A stretch of DNA of 64,000 nt from AV40 sp035568175 (GTDB lineage Bacteria; Verrucomicrobiota; Verrucomicrobiia; Chthoniobacterales; UBA10450), in NCBI GenBank assembly GCA_035568175.1, contig DATMON010000020.1, positions 124,001 through 188,000 on the forward strand. The letters run 5' to 3'. Position 1 is the first letter of the stretch. Each line of letters opens with the position of its first letter. Both the position numbers and the translations under genes were made by a program. Under the pieces are notes generated by a model, which had not been told where the DNA came from, searched no databases, and saw nothing but the letters and a program-made list of their open reading frames with translations. Positions 34,164 through 42,997 of the stretch are shown piece by piece.

Positions 34164-34252
34164 GGGATCTCTGACAGGGCCGTTGATCACGCCCAGTAAC
34201 TTGTGTGATCCAAGCTGCGACTGCGAGATTCCTCGCTCCGCTCGGAATGACA
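34144..34252. repeat. TGTCAT-type inverted repeat, copy 4, supplying the fmt stop
   Basis: Begins TGTCATCCCGAACAAAGTGA, with the fmt TGA at 34161-34163 inside it, and ends TCCGCTCGGAATGACA. The inverted ends match those at 9405, 18021 and 19819. Confidence 0.85.
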
Positions 34253-34311
34253 GCGCATCGCTGTCATTTTGCTTTCAAAACGTTGCGACCTCCTGTTTCA
34301 TTTGCCCTGCC

Positions 34312-35052
34312 ATGAAGACCGAGGCGCCGGCTTACAAACGCATCGTGCTCAAATTGAGCGGCGAGGCTCTTCAAGAGCGCGGTTCGCGCGAAAACATTTC
34401 GCCGGCGGTCGTGCGCGAAATCGCCGACCGAATCAAGGACGTGCACAGCCTCGGCGTCCAAATTTCCATTGTCATCGGAGGCGGAAATATTTGGCGCGGC
34501 TCGTCCGCGGCGGTGCGCGGCATGGATCGAACAACGGCCGATTACATGGGCATGCTGGCGACGGTAATCAACGCGCTCGCGTTGCGCAGCACGCTGACCA
34601 AGATCGGCGTCGAGGCGCGCGTGCAAACCGCGATTGAAATGAAGAACGTGGCCGAGCCGTTTATTCTCGGCCGCGCGATTCGGCATCTCGAGTTGGGTCG
34701 GGTGGTGATTTTCGCGGCCGGCACCGGCAATCCTTATTTTTCAACCGACACGACGGCGGCGTTGCGCGCGAGCGAGATCGGCGCTGATGTCATCTTGAAA
34801 GCGACCAAAGTGGACGGCGTTTACGATCGCGATCCGAATACCGACTCGAACGCGAAACGTTTCGAGCGAATCACATTTACGGAAGCACTGACGAAACGAT
34901 TGCAGGTGATGGACTCAACCGCTTTCAGCCTTTGCATGGACAACAAAATTCCGATTGTCGTGTTCGACATGTACAAACCGGGCATTTTGCGCGACGCGGT
35001 GCTTGGCCGAAAAGTTGGGACCCTCGTTTGCGATGAAGCGGGGACGAAGTAA
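34312..35052 (+). CDS. pyrH: UMP kinase
   Basis: Phosphorylates UMP in pyrimidine synthesis; bacterial type, unrelated to adenylate kinase. It has KRIVLKLSGEALQER at the N-terminus, GGGNIWRGSSAAVRGMDRTT, AAGTGNPYFSTDT and KATKVDGVYDRDP. About 246 residues. The ATG at 34312 is chosen because the longer frame translates the repeat before it. Followed by frr, as in most bacteria (the usual neighbours tsf and rpsB are absent here). Confidence 0.95.
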   Translation: MKTEAPAYKRIVLKLSGEALQERGSRENISPAVVREIADRIKDVHSLGVQISIVIGGGNIWRGSSAAVRGMDRTTADYMGMLATVINALALRSTLTKIGVEARVQTAIEMKNVAEPFILGRAIRHLELGRVVIFAAGTGNPYFSTDTTAALRASEIGADVILKATKVDGVYDRDPNTDSNAKRFERITFTEALTKRLQVMDSTAFSLCMDNKIPIVVFDMYKPGILRDAVLGRKVGTLVCDEAGTK

Positions 35053-35064
35053 AAATAAACGCCC

Positions 35065-35625
35065 ATGAGCAGAGACGACATTCTTCTCGAAGCCGAGATG
35101 TCGATGGAAAAAAGCGTCGATTATCTAGTGCACGAATTTTCTGGCGTGCGAACCGGCAAAGCCTCCCCTGCACTGGTCGAGAACATCGACGTGCAGGCCT
35201 ATGGCTCGACCATGAAACTGAAACAACTTGCGCTTATCACCACGCCGGAATCGCGCTTGCTTGTCCTGCAACCGTTTGACGCTGGCACCGTTCAAGACAT
35301 TGAACGCGCGCTCAAAGAATCGAAGATCGGGATCACACCGGCAGTCGATGGAAAAATCATTCGGTTGCCTATTCCGGAATTGTCGGAAGAGCGGCGCAAG
35401 GAGCTGGCAAAGGCGTTAAGCAAAATGGCTGAGGAAGCGCGGGTCCGGGTGCGGAGTAATCGGCGGAGTGCGCTCGACGAAGCAAAAAAGCTCAAAGGCG
35501 GCGGCGGAATGAGCGAGGATGAAATGCGGGACTTGGACGACCAGATTCAAAAATTGACCGACCGTTTCGTCAAATCAATCGACGATCATCTCAAGCGCAA
35601 AGAAACTGAGATCATGAAGGTGTAG
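35065..35625 (+). CDS. frr: Ribosome recycling factor
   Basis: Splits post-termination ribosomes with EF-G, 186 residues. The N-terminal helix MSMEKSVDYLVHEFSGVRTGKASP and LPIPELSEERRKELAK are conserved, as is KLTDRFVKSIDDHLKRKETEI at the end. It lies 12 bases after pyrH, in the conserved pyrH-frr order. Convergent with the 271-residue gene, with three bases between the stops. Confidence 0.96.
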   Translation: MSRDDILLEAEMSMEKSVDYLVHEFSGVRTGKASPALVENIDVQAYGSTMKLKQLALITTPESRLLVLQPFDAGTVQDIERALKESKIGITPAVDGKIIRLPIPELSEERRKELAKALSKMAEEARVRVRSNRRSALDEAKKLKGGGGMSEDEMRDLDDQIQKLTDRFVKSIDDHLKRKETEIMKV

Positions 35626-35628
35626 GCC

Positions 35629-36444
35629 TTAGAGCCGCACCAGATCGATCAAGAACTGGCACCAGAGATAGATCATTCCCCGCCAGGAATATTTCACATC
35701 GCCTTCGGGCGTTTGCTTGAGCACGCCTTTGTCGATGTTGTGGGCAATCTGTTCCCGCAAATCACGCTCGATCTCTTTCTCGATCCGGTCGTCGTCCAAC
35801 GGATCAATTGTGTCCAGTTGCACATTATTTTTCCGCAAAAACGCGCGATGGCTCTGATAAAGCTGCCAAAACGATTGATCCGGCCGCTGCCGGTTGATCC
35901 GGAATTGCGGCGTCAATTTCAAGCCGTAGGAAAGCGGATAATTCCACGTCGTCCAAATGATGCCGCTCCGGGCCCGGGACGAGATTCGCAGATAATAAAA
36001 CGAGAGATCGTGCTGCTCGTTCAGACAGATCGTGGCCTGCGCGCGGTCCTCGGTCTTGTAAAAAAGCCGGAAGAATTGCCGGTAATCTTCCCAGTCCCAG
36101 CCGGCATCGTTCACGTGCACGAACCCTTCGTTCTCAATTTCGCGCGTGATCTCGTTCAATGTCGGGAAGGTGTCGCTTGAGGGCGGCGACTTTGGCCGAA
36201 GTTGTTTTTCTTTAGGCAAGCGCAACGCACGAATGCGGGTCAGAATTTCCACCCACGGCAAGAAGAACCAGGCCGCCGCCGCGACTGCGCCCAGAACCTG
36301 GCTGCCGGTAATGAAATAGATTGCGAGATAGGAGACAACGAGAATTCCAATTGCGCCGGCTTTCTGCGAGAAGGAGCTTTGAAAGCTGCGCAGGGCAACG
36401 CTCAGCACCGCCACGCCGAGCGTGAGGAAAAGATTAAAGAGCAT
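35629..36444 (-). CDS. Hypothetical membrane protein, 271 residues
   Basis: Unrecognised. Two or three N-terminal helices (residues 3-70) are followed by a cytosolic-looking domain with many aromatic residues (AGWDWEDYRQFFRLFYKTED, GIIWTTWNYPLSYGLKLTPQF). A final hydrophobic helix GMIYLWCQFLIDLVRL follows. It starts within the stop of the glutaredoxin gene (TAATG overlap). A function in the envelope is only suggested by topology. Confidence 0.7.
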   Translation of the reverse strand: MLFNLFLTLGVAVLSVALRSFQSSFSQKAGAIGILVVSYLAIYFITGSQVLGAVAAAAWFFLPWVEILTRIRALRLPKEKQLRPKSPPSSDTFPTLNEITREIENEGFVHVNDAGWDWEDYRQFFRLFYKTEDRAQATICLNEQHDLSFYYLRISSRARSGIIWTTWNYPLSYGLKLTPQFRINRQRPDQSFWQLYQSHRAFLRKNNVQLDTIDPLDDDRIEKEIERDLREQIAHNIDKGVLKQTPEGDVKYSWRGMIYLWCQFLIDLVRL

Positions 36445-36689
36445 TACGGGTTGATTTGATGCTCGTTCAGGAATTTTTCCAACGTATCGGTATCGAAATT
36501 CGCCAGCACATGGTCGCCGGCCACAAACGTCGGCACATACGTTTGCTCGGACAGTTCCTTCATTTCCTCGTACGCTTGTCGATCTTCGCCGACGTCGATC
36601 GCGGTGAACTTATAGCCGCGCGCCTCCAGATATTCCTTGGCATCGATGCACCACGAACACCATTCGCGGCTATAGAGCTTTAATTCCAT
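36444..36689 (-). CDS. Glutaredoxin-like protein
   Basis: An 81-residue thioredoxin-fold thiol reductase. The active site is WCSWC near residue 11 (CxxC), with the TYVPTFV cis-proline region and a C-terminal DTLEKFLNEHQ helix. It is encoded between proS and the 271-residue gene. The ATG at 36689 gives the standard short glutaredoxin; a longer frame reads into proS. Confidence 0.88.
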   Translation of the reverse strand: MELKLYSREWCSWCIDAKEYLEARGYKFTAIDVGEDRQAYEEMKELSEQTYVPTFVAGDHVLANFDTDTLEKFLNEHQINP

Positions 36690-36738
36690 CAAGAGCGGAA
36701 ATAAACGCCAGCCCCGTGCTGCGTCAATAAGATCGAGC

Positions 36739-38265
36739 TTAGTAAGACTTGGCCCAGACAACCCGGCGCGCGCTCGGTTGGCCGGTGAAAATGCATTTGG
36801 CCGCTTCGGATTCGCCGAATGGAATCACCCGAATCGTTACTTTAAGGTCACGCTTAATTTGTTCTTCCACTTCGCGCGAGCCATTCCAGTGCGCGAGGGC
36901 GAAGCCGCCGTGGATCTCCGGTTTGCCCGCATTTTTCGCGGTGAAGAAATCGTAGAATTCCTCTTTCGATTCAATCACGCGCGTGTTTTCCTCCTGAAAT
37001 TTCTTCGCGCGATCGTAAAGATTTTGCTGAATGGACATCAGCATCTCCGGCGCGATCGCGGCGAATTCCTGGATCGACATCGACTCCTTGGATTTCACCG
37101 GCTGATCGCGACGCGAAACTGCCACCGAGTTTGTCTCCAAATCACGGGGCCCGGTCTCAACTCGAACCGGCACGCCTTTTTTGATCCATTCCCAGTTTTT
37201 TACGCCGCCGCCAAGATCGCGCCGATCCACCTCAACTTCGATTGGAGAATCACCGAACTGCTTTCCACGCAGCTGCAATGCGAGCGCATCGCAAACTTCC
37301 AACACTCGCGCGCGAGTCTCTTCTTTCGGTGTAATCGGCAGGATTACAATTTGCGTCGGTGCGATTCGTGGCGGTAAGACCAGTCCGTCGTCATCGCCGT
37401 GCATCATCACGACCGTGCCGACCATCCGCGTGGTCATCCCCCAGCTGGTCGTCCAGCCGAATTCCTGTTTGCCCTCGCGATTCTGAAATTGAATTCCACT
37501 CGCACGCGAAAAGTTCTGCCCTAAAAAGTGCGATGTTCCACCCTGGATCGCTTTCCGGTCCTGCACCATCGCTTCGATCGCCAGCGTCCGGACCGCGCCG
37601 GGGAATTTTTCGCTCTCTGATTTCTCGCCAGTGAAAACCGGAACGGCACAGTGATCTCGCGCGAAAGTCGCATAGACATCGAGCATGCGTTGCGTTTCCT
37701 CGCGCGCTTCCGCCTCGGTTTCGTGAACGGTATGACCCTCCTGCCAGAGAAATTCTGTGGTCCGCAAAAACAAGCGCGGACGCATTTCCCAGCGGACCAC
37801 GTTCGCCCACTGATTTAAAAGAATCGGAAGATCTCGGTACGATTGCACCCACTTCGCGTAAGTCGCGCCAATGATCGTCTCCGACGTCGGCCGCACCACC
37901 AGTGGTTCGGTCAACGGGCTTGCCGGTTTCATTTTTCCATCGGCATCGACTTCAAGCCGAGTGTGGGTAACGACCGCGCACTCTTTGGCGAAGCCTTCCA
38001 CGTGCTCGGCTTCTTTCGCGAAATAACTTAGCGGAATGAAGAGCGGGAAATACGCGTTGCGGTGTCCAGTGGCACGAAACATTGCGTCGAGCTGGCGCTG
38101 CATGTTCTCCCAAATTCCGAAACCCCACGGGCGAATGACCATGCATCCGCGCACATCGCTCGACTCCGCCAATTCAGCCGCCCGAACGACCTGCTGATAC
38201 CATTCTGGAAAATCCTCTTCGCGCCGGGGACTAATCGCGGTTTTTTGAGCGGCAGGATTCGACAT
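36739..38265 (-). CDS. proS: Prolyl-tRNA synthetase, short form without editing insertion
   Basis: Charges tRNA-Pro. At 508 residues it is the short ProS type, closer to the archaeal/eukaryotic form than to the approximately 570-residue bacterial type with an inserted editing domain. The catalytic core has VVRPTSETIIGATYAKWV, FLWQEGHTVHETEAEA and SWGMTTRMVGTVVMMHGDDDG. The C-terminal anticodon-binding and zinc-like domain ends in AKCIFTGQPSARRVVWAKSY. Divergent from the next gene. Editing of mischarged alanine would need a free-standing enzyme. Confidence 0.95.
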   Translation of the reverse strand: MSNPAAQKTAISPRREEDFPEWYQQVVRAAELAESSDVRGCMVIRPWGFGIWENMQRQLDAMFRATGHRNAYFPLFIPLSYFAKEAEHVEGFAKECAVVTHTRLEVDADGKMKPASPLTEPLVVRPTSETIIGATYAKWVQSYRDLPILLNQWANVVRWEMRPRLFLRTTEFLWQEGHTVHETEAEAREETQRMLDVYATFARDHCAVPVFTGEKSESEKFPGAVRTLAIEAMVQDRKAIQGGTSHFLGQNFSRASGIQFQNREGKQEFGWTTSWGMTTRMVGTVVMMHGDDDGLVLPPRIAPTQIVILPITPKEETRARVLEVCDALALQLRGKQFGDSPIEVEVDRRDLGGGVKNWEWIKKGVPVRVETGPRDLETNSVAVSRRDQPVKSKESMSIQEFAAIAPEMLMSIQQNLYDRAKKFQEENTRVIESKEEFYDFFTAKNAGKPEIHGGFALAHWNGSREVEEQIKRDLKVTIRVIPFGESEAAKCIFTGQPSARRVVWAKSY

Positions 38266-38354
38266 CGCGCCAACGAATTAAGCTTGCGTGACCGAAATGG
38301 CTAGCTGCCTTTTTTGTAACCTTTTCGCTCAACCGCTGTCTTTATCTTCAAGGT

Positions 38355-38696
38355 ATGAAAATCAAATCACTGATTACTACGTCGATCCTGATTGGCGCCC
38401 TCCAACTTTCACCGGCTGTCTTTGGACAAGGCGCGAATAACGGCGCGCCCGGACGCGGCGGCCGGTGGCAGCAGCGTTTGGCAAATCTTTCACCCGAGGA
38501 ACGGGAGAAATTGAAAGCGGCGCGGCAAAAGGCAATGCAGGACCCCGGCGTCCAAGCGGCTCACGAAAAAATGAGACAGGCGCGCAAAGAGTTTATGGAT
38601 TCAATGCACACAGCGATGCTCAAAGCAGATCCATCGATCCAATCGGTTCTCGACAAAATCCCGAGAGCCGGCCGCGGCGAACGGGACGAAGATTAA
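38355..38696 (+). CDS. Small secreted charged protein (Spy/CpxP-like appearance)
   Basis: A 113-residue protein with a signal peptide (MKIKSLITTSILIGALQLSPAVFGQ) and a Gly/Arg linker. A helical region follows, with LSPEEREKLKAARQKAM and REFMDSMHTAMLKADPS-type repeats, which resembles the LTxxQ periplasmic chaperone fold. The similarity is only in pattern, so this is tentative. No operon partners: the next gene is convergent. Confidence 0.65.
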   Translation: MKIKSLITTSILIGALQLSPAVFGQGANNGAPGRGGRWQQRLANLSPEEREKLKAARQKAMQDPGVQAAHEKMRQARKEFMDSMHTAMLKADPSIQSVLDKIPRAGRGERDED

Positions 38697-38714
38697 TTAA
38701 CGAGCAGCCGATTA

Positions 38715-39332
38715 TTAGCGCGATGCCAGCGCATCGACGCGCTCAGCATAACCACCCGCAAAATCGATACTGCACACGGTGCGGTATCGGGCGTGCGGAC
38801 CAAATGCAGCGCCGGCGTAATTGAATTTTGGATTGAAAATATTCTTACGGTGACCGCGCGACCGAACACCGTCATCGATGATAAGCGTCAGCACGATTCC
38901 GCGCGCGGTTTTTTGTCCGTAGGAGATATTTTCACCCCAAGTGGCGCTCCAGGTTCCGTATCGGCTAATCCTGTCGCCGGGACTGCTCCGATCAGCGCCG
39001 TCATGTCCGAGCTGACCTTCGACTTGTTCCGCGCAGTGATCCGCGGCAGCGCGAGACATTCCGGTCGATAGTGTTAGCGCCGGGAGCGGACGCGCTTTTT
39101 GCAGAAACCGGACTGCTTCATCGACGGCGTGACCGCGTTCGATCATGTGAAATGGGCGCGCCTCAGCGGCAAAGGTCGCGTAAAGGCCCGGATTTTCGCG
39201 CGCGAGATTGATCTCGCGAACAACGGCGGCGGCAGAAACTTGGTCCTGGTCGGTTGGAGAGGAATTTTCTCGGGCAAGAGCGAACTTGAGTGGAAAAAAA
39301 AGTATGGCGGCGGCTAGAAAACTGAGGCGCAT
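38715..39332 (-). CDS. Secreted CAP (SCP/PR-1) domain protein
   Basis: A 205-residue protein with a signal peptide (MRLSFLAAAILFFPLKFALA) and a CAP domain. The CAP motifs are visible as LGHDG, GENISYG and GHRKNIFNPKFNYAGAAFG. It is presumably periplasmic or secreted; these domains bind sterols, lipids or act on peptides, and the role here is unknown. Transcribed alone. Confidence 0.9.
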   Translation of the reverse strand: MRLSFLAAAILFFPLKFALARENSSPTDQDQVSAAAVVREINLARENPGLYATFAAEARPFHMIERGHAVDEAVRFLQKARPLPALTLSTGMSRAAADHCAEQVEGQLGHDGADRSSPGDRISRYGTWSATWGENISYGQKTARGIVLTLIIDDGVRSRGHRKNIFNPKFNYAGAAFGPHARYRTVCSIDFAGGYAERVDALASR

Positions 39333-39436
39333 TATAATTTCTAGAAAGCACCTTTAATACCACCCGCCCCCTCGGATTCCGCCGGTTGACAGCGACTTCC
39401 CTGACCGGTAGCTTCCGTGCCCTTTTCCTAACGCCG

Positions 39437-39868
39437 ATGAAGACGTTTTCCGCCAAAGCCAATGAAGTCGACCGCAAGTGGTGGCTGATCGATGCCAAGG
39501 ATCAGGTGCTGGGCCACGTAGCGGTCAAGGCCGCGAGACTTTTGCGCGGAAAAGAGAAGACGATTTTCACGCCGCATGTCGATACTGGCGACTTCGTCGT
39601 GGTCATCAACGCCGAGAAGGTCCGTGTCTCCGGCAAAAAGGAAGAACAGAAGAGCTTCATGAGCTTTTCCGGTTACGTCGGCGGCCATAAATCTGAAAAC
39701 GTGCGAGCCCGCCGTGCCCGTCATCCGGAATTGCTAATCGAGCGAGCAGTGCGCGGAATGATTCCGCACAACCGGCTCGGCCGCTCCGTTTATCGAAAAC
39801 TCAAGGTCTATCGCGGAGAATCGCATCCGCACAGCGCGCAGCGGCCACAATCGGTCAAGCTCGCCTAA
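39437..39868 (+). CDS. rplM: 50S ribosomal protein L13
   Basis: A 143-residue early assembly protein of the large subunit. MKTFSAKANEVDRKWWLIDA, GHVAVKAARLLRGKEKTIFTP and AVRGMIPHNRLGR are characteristic. The ATG at 39437 is supported by the conserved N-terminus. Followed after 9 bases by rpsI, the usual order. Confidence 0.96.
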   Translation: MKTFSAKANEVDRKWWLIDAKDQVLGHVAVKAARLLRGKEKTIFTPHVDTGDFVVVINAEKVRVSGKKEEQKSFMSFSGYVGGHKSENVRARRARHPELLIERAVRGMIPHNRLGRSVYRKLKVYRGESHPHSAQRPQSVKLA

Positions 39869-39877
39869 CCAATTTTT

Positions 39878-40273
39878 ATGGCTAACGCACAGGAATTTAT
39901 CGCCACCGGTCGTCGGAAAACTTCCGTTGCGCGCATTCGGATGACCCCGGGCAGCGGTAAGATCGACATCAACGGCCGCAATTTTGAAGATTATTTCCCG
40001 AGTGTTCCGTTGCAGAACATAGTGCTGCAACCGTTGCAAACGGCGAAGATGGTCAACACCTACGATCTTTTCATTAATGCCACTGGCGGCGGCGTTGCCG
40101 GCCAAGCGGGAGCAGCGCGTCTCGCTATCTCACGCGCACTGATTCAAGCTGACGCCAATCTTCGCAGCGGATTGAAAAGCGAGGGTTTACTTCGCCGCGA
40201 CCCGCGGATGAAAGAGCGAAAAAAATCCGGCCAGCCCGGCGCCCGCAAACGCTTCCAATTCTCGAAGCGCTAA
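39878..40273 (+). CDS. rpsI: 30S ribosomal protein S9
   Basis: A 131-residue small-subunit protein; its C-terminal SKR tail contacts the P-site tRNA. ATGRRKTSVARIRMTPGSG and the ending RKRFQFSKR are conserved. Forms a unit with rplM. Eight bases after its stop a perfect copy of the double-hairpin element begins. Confidence 0.96.
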   Translation: MANAQEFIATGRRKTSVARIRMTPGSGKIDINGRNFEDYFPSVPLQNIVLQPLQTAKMVNTYDLFINATGGGVAGQAGAARLAISRALIQADANLRSGLKSEGLLRRDPRMKERKKSGQPGARKRFQFSKR

Positions 40274-40281
40274 TCATGATT

Positions 40282-40336
40282 GGTAGGGGCGGTTCACCGA
40301 ACCGCCCGCGGGCGATTGAGGTCAATCGCCCCTACC
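40282..40336. repeat. Double-hairpin element, copy A3, identical to 2786-2840
   Basis: The same 55 bases as at 2786, with ends GGTAGGGG and CCCCTACC. It lies between rpsI and the convergent TPR gene. The TPR gene's TAG stop (minus strand, 40338-40336) begins in the element's border sequence. Confidence 0.92.
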
Positions 40337-41136
40337 TATTTGGGCTTCTTTGGCGTGGGTGCGCCCGCTGAAACCGGTCCGGTCGACGGCGGTGCGGTTG
40401 GCGCGGCGATCATTGGTGGTGCGCCCGGGGGGCCGGACGGCATCACTGGCAAACTTGTCGCAGCAGCGGGCTTTGGCTGTTCGGGCGGCTTCAAAGAACG
40501 CAACTGCCGCATCGCTTCCCCAGCCCAAACCGTTTCCATTCGATTGTCGCCGGCAACTTCAGCCTGTTGACCGGGCATTCGATATTTCGTCAGGAGCTCT
40601 TCACAAACTCGGCGTGCGTCCTCGATTCGGTTCTTCGCTTTCAACAATGGCACCTCGGAAATGAGCGCCAGTGGCCCATTGTACGTGTTTGCATATTTCG
40701 TGGCCACCTCTTGATAAATAGAGAGCGCTTCGTCATTTTTGCCCATCGATTCCAAATTCGCCGCCATCGCCAACCGCGCCGTCGAAACGAAATCGTGTTC
40801 CGGGTATTTTTCGATGAACGCCTGCAACGTCGCATTCGCCTCGCTGAATTTCTTTTCACTGCGCTGCTTCTCCGCCAGGAGCAGATAAGCGCTCGCGCCG
40901 GCCGGCGTTCCCGGATATCGCGCGATCACTTCCTGATAATCCTGCGGGTTCTTGGCGTTGCCTAACAACTCAGCTGCCGTTGAATTTCGCCGGCTCGTGT
41001 AAAATCGGTAGCCGGCAAATCCGACGATTCCCAGAATCAGAATAATCAGTGCGGCTGCGATTTCTTTTTGGAATCGCAACCAGAAGACCTGCGCTTCAAC
41101 TACGGCGTCGGTGGAAGATGGCGAGGCTGTCGGCAT
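40336..41136 (-). CDS. Membrane-anchored TPR-like protein (YfgM-like)
   Basis: A 266-residue protein with one helix (AAALIILILGIVGFAGYRFY, about residues 25-45) and tetratricopeptide-like repeats (about 50-190). The repeats resemble YfgM and other ancillary envelope proteins. A Pro/Ala-rich tail follows, ending GAPTPKKPK, with the stop shared with the palindromic element. The ATG at 41136 is chosen over a GTG at 41157, which would start inside one copy of the dispersed word. Likely a partner-binding protein of the inner membrane. Confidence 0.75.
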   Translation of the reverse strand: MPTASPSSTDAVVEAQVFWLRFQKEIAAALIILILGIVGFAGYRFYTSRRNSTAAELLGNAKNPQDYQEVIARYPGTPAGASAYLLLAEKQRSEKKFSEANATLQAFIEKYPEHDFVSTARLAMAANLESMGKNDEALSIYQEVATKYANTYNGPLALISEVPLLKAKNRIEDARRVCEELLTKYRMPGQQAEVAGDNRMETVWAGEAMRQLRSLKPPEQPKPAAATSLPVMPSGPPGAPPMIAAPTAPPSTGPVSAGAPTPKKPK

Positions 41137-41311
41137 AAGTAATTGTCGATCTTGCACGGCCGATTCGGCTAGCGCGAGCGTGCTCTTATGCCACGCGAAA
41201 CTTTGCTGCGCAAGTTCGGTCCCGGCGGCGACACGAGCTCGTCCCGTAGCGAGCCTGGCAAAGGCCGAGATACACTCGCCATCCCTTGTCCAGGCGATAA
41301 AATTCTAAATT

Positions 41312-41821
41312 ATGAATGCATTCTGGAATTTCGTCGGACCGCTTCTCGGCTTGGGCTTGGAACCGAAAGATTTAACATTCGTCCAAATCTCGCTTCGCGG
41401 GATCATCGTTTTCATCGCCACGCTGGCCATGATCCGGATCGGACATAAACGTTCGCTTGCACGCAAGACCGCGTTTGATGTTGTCTTAATCGTCATTCTC
41501 GCGTCTGTGCTCTCGCGCGCGATCAATGGCAGCGCTGCATTTTTCGGGACCCTCGGCGGAGGTGTCGTGATTGTGCTGATTCACCGGCTCCTCGCTCTCA
41601 TCGCCTACTATTCGCATACGTTCGGTTGCCTCATTAAAGGCCAAGCGGACGCAATCATCGACGATGGCGATCTGGTTCTCGGCGCCATGCGACGCAATCA
41701 CATTTCCCGGCACGACGTCGAAGAAGATCTGCGTTTGACCGCGAAGACCGAAGACCTGAAAGACATCCGCGCCGGTTACCTCGAGCGCAGCGGCGACATC
41801 AGCTTCATCAAGCGTGATTGA
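41312..41821 (+). CDS. YetF/DUF421 family membrane protein
   Basis: A 169-residue protein of the YetF family: three N-terminal helices (about residues 25-100) and a soluble C-terminal domain with GQADAIIDDGDLVLGAMRRNHIS and the ending DIRAGYLERSGDISFIKR. YetF proteins are thought to bind or sense ions or lipids, but their role is unsettled. It is a little shorter than typical members. Followed by the aminotransferase gene after a short repeat-like spacer (GACGTTGGGCGTTGGGCG). Confidence 0.85.
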   Translation: MNAFWNFVGPLLGLGLEPKDLTFVQISLRGIIVFIATLAMIRIGHKRSLARKTAFDVVLIVILASVLSRAINGSAAFFGTLGGGVVIVLIHRLLALIAYYSHTFGCLIKGQADAIIDDGDLVLGAMRRNHISRHDVEEDLRLTAKTEDLKDIRAGYLERSGDISFIKRD

Positions 41822-41902
41822 GCTATAGCTGCCGCCGTCCCTCGCGGGGGCACTCTCATTTCGAGATTGGACGTTGGGCGTTGGGCGTTCGACGTTTGCT
41901 TA

Positions 41903-42997
41903 ATGCAGTCGCACGATAAGCTTTTCATTCCTGGACCGGTCGAAGTTTCCGCCAAGACGATGGCTGCATTCTCGCGACCGATGATCGGACATCGCAGCGA
42001 AGATTTTAAAAATCTTTACCGCGACATTCACCCAAAACTGCAAACACTCTTTGGAACGAAGCGGCCGGTGTTTCTTTCAACTTCATCGGCCTGGGGCGTG
42101 ATGGAAGCCTCGATCCGGAACCTGGTCGGGAGCGACCGCCCATCCGGCTCCGGACTGCTTTGCTGCATGTGCGGCGCGTTCTCCGACAAATGGCTCGATG
42201 TCGCGCGACGCTGCGGCAAGAACGCCGAGCCGTTGCAGGTCGAGTGGGGAAAGCACATCGATCAGAAAGAGGTCGATCGGGCGCTCGCTTCCGGGAAATT
42301 CGACGCCGTCACCCTGATCCACAACGAAACGTCGACCGGGGTGATGAATCCACTCCCCGAAATTTGCGGCACGCTCGCGAAATACCCCGACGTCGTTCTC
42401 ATCGTCGACACCGTCTCCTCATTCTCTGCGATGAAGATCGACATGGACGCGCTTGGGATCGACGTCATGCTGACCGGAGCGCAGAAGGCGCTCGCGCTGC
42501 CGCCGGGTTTCTCCCTTTTCTCCGTTTCCGAAAAAGCTTTCGCTCGTGCTGAGAAACAAAAAGATCGCGGTTACTACTTCGATTTTCTCGAATTCAAAAA
42601 GCAGCAAGCCGAATGGATGACGCCGAGCACGCCCAGCATTGGACATATCTTCGCGCTGCAATCCAAGCTCGATGAAATCTTTGAAGAAGGACTGCAAGCG
42701 CGCTTTGATCGTCATGCGAAAACGAACGCGCTCGTCCACGATTGGGTGAAACGAACCGGCTTCGACTTCTTCGCCGAAGAGGGATTCCGCTCAAAGACGT
42801 TGACCTGCGTCAAAAACAGCAAAGGCATCGACGTTGTCGATCTTGCGCGACGTCTGCGCGAGAAACACCATCTCGTCATCGATCCCGGCTACGGCAAGCT
42901 GCGCGGAAAAACTTTTCGCCTCTCCAACATGGGCGATGAAACCGAGGAAACTGTTTCGCATTTGCTCGCCTGTCTCGACGACGTTCTCGCAACATGA
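41903..42997 (+). CDS. Class V PLP-dependent aminotransferase
   Basis: A 364-residue aminotransferase of the serine-glyoxylate/alanine-glyoxylate subgroup. It has MQSHDKLFIPGPVEVS at the N-terminus, LIVDTVSSFSAMKIDM (the cofactor aspartate) and the PLP lysine in TGAQKALALPPGFS. Substrate probably glyoxylate with serine or alanine. The ATG at 41903 follows the conserved start; a longer frame reads the spacer. It overlaps the next gene by ATGA. Confidence 0.9.
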   Translation: MQSHDKLFIPGPVEVSAKTMAAFSRPMIGHRSEDFKNLYRDIHPKLQTLFGTKRPVFLSTSSAWGVMEASIRNLVGSDRPSGSGLLCCMCGAFSDKWLDVARRCGKNAEPLQVEWGKHIDQKEVDRALASGKFDAVTLIHNETSTGVMNPLPEICGTLAKYPDVVLIVDTVSSFSAMKIDMDALGIDVMLTGAQKALALPPGFSLFSVSEKAFARAEKQKDRGYYFDFLEFKKQQAEWMTPSTPSIGHIFALQSKLDEIFEEGLQARFDRHAKTNALVHDWVKRTGFDFFAEEGFRSKTLTCVKNSKGIDVVDLARRLREKHHLVIDPGYGKLRGKTFRLSNMGDETEETVSHLLACLDDVLAT

